From: Draconibacterium orientale
GTDB lineage: Bacteria > Bacteroidota > Bacteroidia > Bacteroidales > JAADGE01
Assembly (NCBI GenBank): GCA_020721645.1
Contig: DYMH01000022.1
Location: 1 to 35,851 of the forward strand
DNA length: 35,851 nucleotides
Reading direction: 5' to 3'
The notes below the pieces were generated by a model. That model was not told where the DNA came from. It saw nothing but the letters and a program-made list of their open reading frames with translations, and made no database searches. The position numbers and the translations under genes were made by a program. This document shows, piece by piece, positions 32,991 to 35,851 of the stretch (its first letter is position 1; every line of letters starts with the position of its first letter).

Positions 32991-35609
32991 ATTAATTTGC
33001 TCTTTCAAGGCTTTGATTTTCGATTCGGCATCGGCTTGTTTTGCTCGTTCTTTGGCAATTGTTTCGGGCGGAGCTCCGTTCACAAAACGTTCGTTCGAAA
33101 GTTTTTTAATTACCGATTCCAAAAATCCTTGTGCGTAGTCGAGTTCTTTTGTCAGTTTTTCGAGTTCTTTTTCAACATCAATCACATCGCCGAAAGGCAC
33201 AAAATATTCGGTTTGTTTTACAACGAATTGTACTGCATTTTGGGGTTTTTCGGTAATATTTGTAATTTCTTTTGCGTTACCGAGTTTCATAATCAAATCA
33301 TCGAAAACAGAATCGTATTTTCCGTCTTTTGAGCTGTAATATACAGAAAGACTTTCTTTGTTCGGCAGATTTTTTTCTTTGCGTATATTTCTCAGTTTGC
33401 TGATGATTTCTTGTGTCTGTTCAAACTTTTCTAATATTTCACTGTCGTATTTTTCGGCTTCCGGAATTTGGCAAATCATAATGCTTTCGCCGGATTTTCG
33501 TTCTTTATGGTTTTGCCAAATTTCTTCGGTGATGAACGGCATGAACGGATGCAGAATTTTCAACATCGTATCGAAAATTGTTTCAACAGCTTCATAGGTT
33601 TTTGCGTCCATCGGCTGTTGATAAGCCGGTTTTACGGCTTCGAGAAACCACGATGAGAAATCGTCGCGGAAGAGTTTGTAAACCGTCATCACGGCTTCCG
33701 AAATTCTAAATTCATCGAATTGTTTGTCGATTTGTTCCAGTGCTTGGTTTAATTTATTATTGAACCATAAAACAGCTTTTTCGGCAGAATCGGGTGTCTG
33801 AATTTTTGTGTCGATTTCCCAACTTTCGATTAATCGGGCTGTATTCCAAACTTTATTTGCGAAGTTGCGACCTTGTTCGGGCAAACTGTCATCGTAGAGC
33901 AAATCGCCTCCTGCCGGCGAACAGAGCATCATTCCGATACGCACGGCATCGGCTCCGTATTTTTCAATCAACATAAGCGGGTCGGGCGAATTGCCGAGTT
34001 GTTTCGACATTTTTCGTCCCTTATCATCGCGAACCATTCCCGTAAAATATACATCTTTGAACGGAAGTGTTCCTCGATATTCGTAGCCTGCAATAATCAT
34101 TCGGGCAACCCAGAAAAAGATGATGTCGTGTCCTGTAACCAACAAATTTGTAGGATAATAATAATTAATGTCTTTGTTTTCGGGATTTCGGATTCCGTCG
34201 AAAACCGAAATAGGCCAGAGCCACGATGAAAACCATGTGTCGAGAACATCTTCATCGCGGCGTAAATCATCGATTTTCAGATTTTGATTTCCGGTTTTCG
34301 TTTTAGCTTCTTCCAAGGCTTTTTCGGGCGAAGCGGCAACCACAAAATCGTTTCCGCCCGGAAGATAATACGCCGGAATGCGTTGTCCCCACCACAATTG
34401 ACGAGAAATATTCCAATCGCGGACGTTTTCCATCCAATGACTGTATGTGTTTTTGAATCTCTTTGGAGAAAACAGAATCGTATCATTTTCAACGTTTTCG
34501 ATTGCCGGTTTTACCAATTCTTTCATTTTCAAAAACCATTGCATCGATAGTTTTGGTTCTATCGGAACATTGGTTCGCTGCGAATAGCCGACACGATTTG
34601 TGTAATCATCGATTTTTACGATATGACCTTGTTTTTGAAGTTCTTCGGTGATTTCTTTTCTAACCACAAATCGGTCTTTTCCTACGTATAATTCGGCTTT
34701 TTCGCTGAGAGTTCCGTCATCGTTAAAAATATCAATGGAAGGCAAATTGTATTTTTGTCCTATCAAATAGTCGTTTTCATCGTGTGCGGGTGTTATTTTC
34801 AAGGCTCCGGTTCCGAACTCTTTATCGACATATTCATCAGCAATCAAAGGGATTTCTCGGTTCAATAGAGGAACGAGCAAAGTTTTTCCGTGCAAATGTG
34901 AGTAACGTTCATCGGTCGGATTTACGCACACTGCCGTATCGCCCAAAATAGTTTCGGGACGTGTGGTGGCGATTGTTACATATTCTTCGGAACCTTTAAT
35001 TCTATATCGGATGTAATAGAGTTTCGAGCGTTCGTCTTTGTATTCAACTTCTTCATCGGAAACGGCGGTTTTGGCAGTCGGATCCCAGTTTACCATTCGC
35101 ACACCCCTGTAAATCAATCCTTTTTTATATAAATCGACAAAAACAAGAATAACGCTTTCGTACAAATCATCATCAAGTGTAAATTTCGAGCGGTCCCAGT
35201 CGCACGAACAACCGATTTTTTTAAGTTGTTCGAGAATTATACCGCCGTGTTTGTGCGTCCATTCCCAAGCATGTTCGAGAAATTTTTCGCGTCCGATGTC
35301 GAATTTCGAAATGCCTTCGTCTTTCAATTTATTAACAACTTTTGCTTCGGTTGCAATTGAAGCGTGGTCGGTGCCCGGAACCCAGCAGGCATTCATGCCT
35401 TTCATGCGTGCACGGCGAATCATAATATCCTGAATTGTATTGTTCATGATATGCCCCATGTGCAACACGCCGGTAACGTTCGGCGGCGGAATTACAATTG
35501 TAAACGGCTTACGTTTGTCGGGTTCGGAATGAAAAAGTTTGTTTTCGTGCCAATATTTATACCATTTATCTTCGGTTTCGGCGGGATTGTACTTTGCGGA
35601 TTGACTCAT
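32976..35609 (-). CDS. valS: Valyl-tRNA synthetase
   Basis: The 877-residue class I synthetase has the usual length. The HIGH motif is HMGH at 50-53 in PPNVTGVLHMGH, and the KMSKS motif is KMSKQ at 533-537. The editing domain is recognised by ATTRPETILGDTAV at about 214-227, and NWDPTAKTAVSDEEVEY and VARMIIAGYE are typical. Residues about 810-877 form the C-terminal coiled coil that holds the tRNA. It charges tRNA-Val in the cytoplasm. Its stop codon lies in a word repeat and word-like DNA also precedes its ATG (35610-35632). A promoter-like pair lies upstream. It is a housekeeping gene and marks return to the core genome right of the defence operon. Confidence 0.98.
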   Translation of the reverse strand: MSQSAKYNPAETEDKWYKYWHENKLFHSEPDKRKPFTIVIPPPNVTGVLHMGHIMNNTIQDIMIRRARMKGMNACWVPGTDHASIATEAKVVNKLKDEGISKFDIGREKFLEHAWEWTHKHGGIILEQLKKIGCSCDWDRSKFTLDDDLYESVILVFVDLYKKGLIYRGVRMVNWDPTAKTAVSDEEVEYKDERSKLYYIRYRIKGSEEYVTIATTRPETILGDTAVCVNPTDERYSHLHGKTLLVPLLNREIPLIADEYVDKEFGTGALKITPAHDENDYLIGQKYNLPSIDIFNDDGTLSEKAELYVGKDRFVVRKEITEELQKQGHIVKIDDYTNRVGYSQRTNVPIEPKLSMQWFLKMKELVKPAIENVENDTILFSPKRFKNTYSHWMENVRDWNISRQLWWGQRIPAYYLPGGNDFVVAASPEKALEEAKTKTGNQNLKIDDLRRDEDVLDTWFSSWLWPISVFDGIRNPENKDINYYYPTNLLVTGHDIIFFWVARMIIAGYEYRGTLPFKDVYFTGMVRDDKGRKMSKQLGNSPDPLMLIEKYGADAVRIGMMLCSPAGGDLLYDDSLPEQGRNFANKVWNTARLIESWEIDTKIQTPDSAEKAVLWFNNKLNQALEQIDKQFDEFRISEAVMTVYKLFRDDFSSWFLEAVKPAYQQPMDAKTYEAVETIFDTMLKILHPFMPFITEEIWQNHKERKSGESIMICQIPEAEKYDSEILEKFEQTQEIISKLRNIRKEKNLPNKESLSVYYSSKDGKYDSVFDDLIMKLGNAKEITNITEKPQNAVQFVVKQTEYFVPFGDVIDVEKELEKLTKELDYAQGFLESVIKKLSNERFVNGAPPETIAKERAKQADAESKIKALKEQINSLRS

Positions 35610-35652
35610 TTTATAATTGATAATGGAAAATTGATATTTTTTTAGTAGATTG

Positions 35653-35684
35653 CAAAAATAAGATTTATCGGAAATATTTTGTTA
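35653..35684 (-). promoter_or_regulatory. Promoter for valS
   Basis: On the minus strand TTTC (35684-35681) and, after 20 bases, TATTTTTG (35660-35653) fit the Bacteroidota pattern with one mismatch. The valS ATG is 43 bases downstream. Confidence 0.55.
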
Positions 35685-35693
35685 CTTTTCCGG

Positions 35694-35851
35694 CTAAAAC
35701 AATAAAACAAATTTTGTTACAAATGAATAAAATAAATATTGAACGGTAGGCGGGGGCTCTGAATCGTAATCGGCGGAATATCCGATATCGAAAGCCGCTT
35801 TTTTTGTCATTTTCAATCGCAATGTTGTTTCCGATGAGAGGCGAAAATCAT
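35694..35851 (-). CDS. C-terminal end of a probable outer-membrane barrel protein (partial)
   Basis: A minus-strand frame open to the window edge ends at 35694, giving 51 residues. TTLRLKMTKKAAFDIGYSAD followed by YDSEPPP and a final strand FVTKFVLLF resembles the last two strands of DUF481-like or related outer-membrane barrels, which end in an aromatic residue. Only this tail is in the window, so family and start are unknown. It lies upstream of valS in the same direction, and its stop overlaps the region just before the valS promoter. Confidence 0.5.
   Translation of the reverse strand, partial: DFRLSSETTLRLKMTKKAAFDIGYSADYDSEPPPTVQYLFYSFVTKFVLLF

Overview
The window looks like a chromosomal segment of an AT-rich member of the Bacteroidota. 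The evidence is -33 TTTG / -7 TAnnTTTG style promoters, weak ribosome binding sites, a WG-repeat protein, a DUF4369/TlpA-type lipoprotein thioredoxin, an IntDOT-like tyrosine recombinase, a DUF6943-like protein and a TPR-SpoIIE phosphatase. Most genes are on the minus strand. I cannot name the species.

Layout. (1) 1-4428 is the right end of an integrated element: an AT-rich and patchy GC-rich stretch with no clear gene, a DUF6943-like gene, an unknown 268-residue protein, an integrase, and finally the 3' part of a tRNA-Gly gene at 4386-4428, which reads as the attachment-site scar. (2) 4564-7437 holds a stand-alone receiver protein and a large membrane TPR/SpoIIE-like phosphatase, with strong hairpins between them. 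(3) 7634-21344 is one long minus-strand block: response regulator, histidine kinase, hemA, hemC, an outer-membrane-like protein, hemD, hemB, hemL, hemE, hemN, hemG, a four-helix-bundle protein and a cytochrome-b-like membrane protein. It encodes the route from glutamyl-tRNA to protoporphyrin IX. No ferrochelatase gene lies in the window. (4) 21478-24616, plus strand: TlpA-like lipoprotein, anmK and a small membrane protein. (5) 24716-28134 is accessory: an orphan antitoxin with the first codons of a lost ParE-like toxin, a WG-repeat protein, a palindromic repeat and an IS1634-like transposase remnant. (6) 28685-31521 is a compact three-gene operon with overlapping reading frames: C5 DNA methyltransferase, DUF262 protein and an MAE_28990-type HEPN protein. 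This is the best candidate for an incompletely described defence system. (7) 31652-35851, minus strand: an unknown two-TM protein, valS, and the C-terminal end of a probable beta-barrel protein.

A second theme is the intergenic DNA. Nearly every gap in and around the heme block is filled with short degenerate words of a few families (TTGACAATTGACAATGG-like, GATACTTGATACT-like, GAAAATTAGGAAATGTG-like, TGATGTGCTGATTTG-like). Read on the coding strand, the stop-rich orientation follows stop codons and often supplies the stop codon and last residues. The complementary orientation precedes start codons. At least nine genes end in or at such a word. A separate dispersed repeat of about 95 bp occurs at 4564-4655 and, inverted, at 32740-32845.
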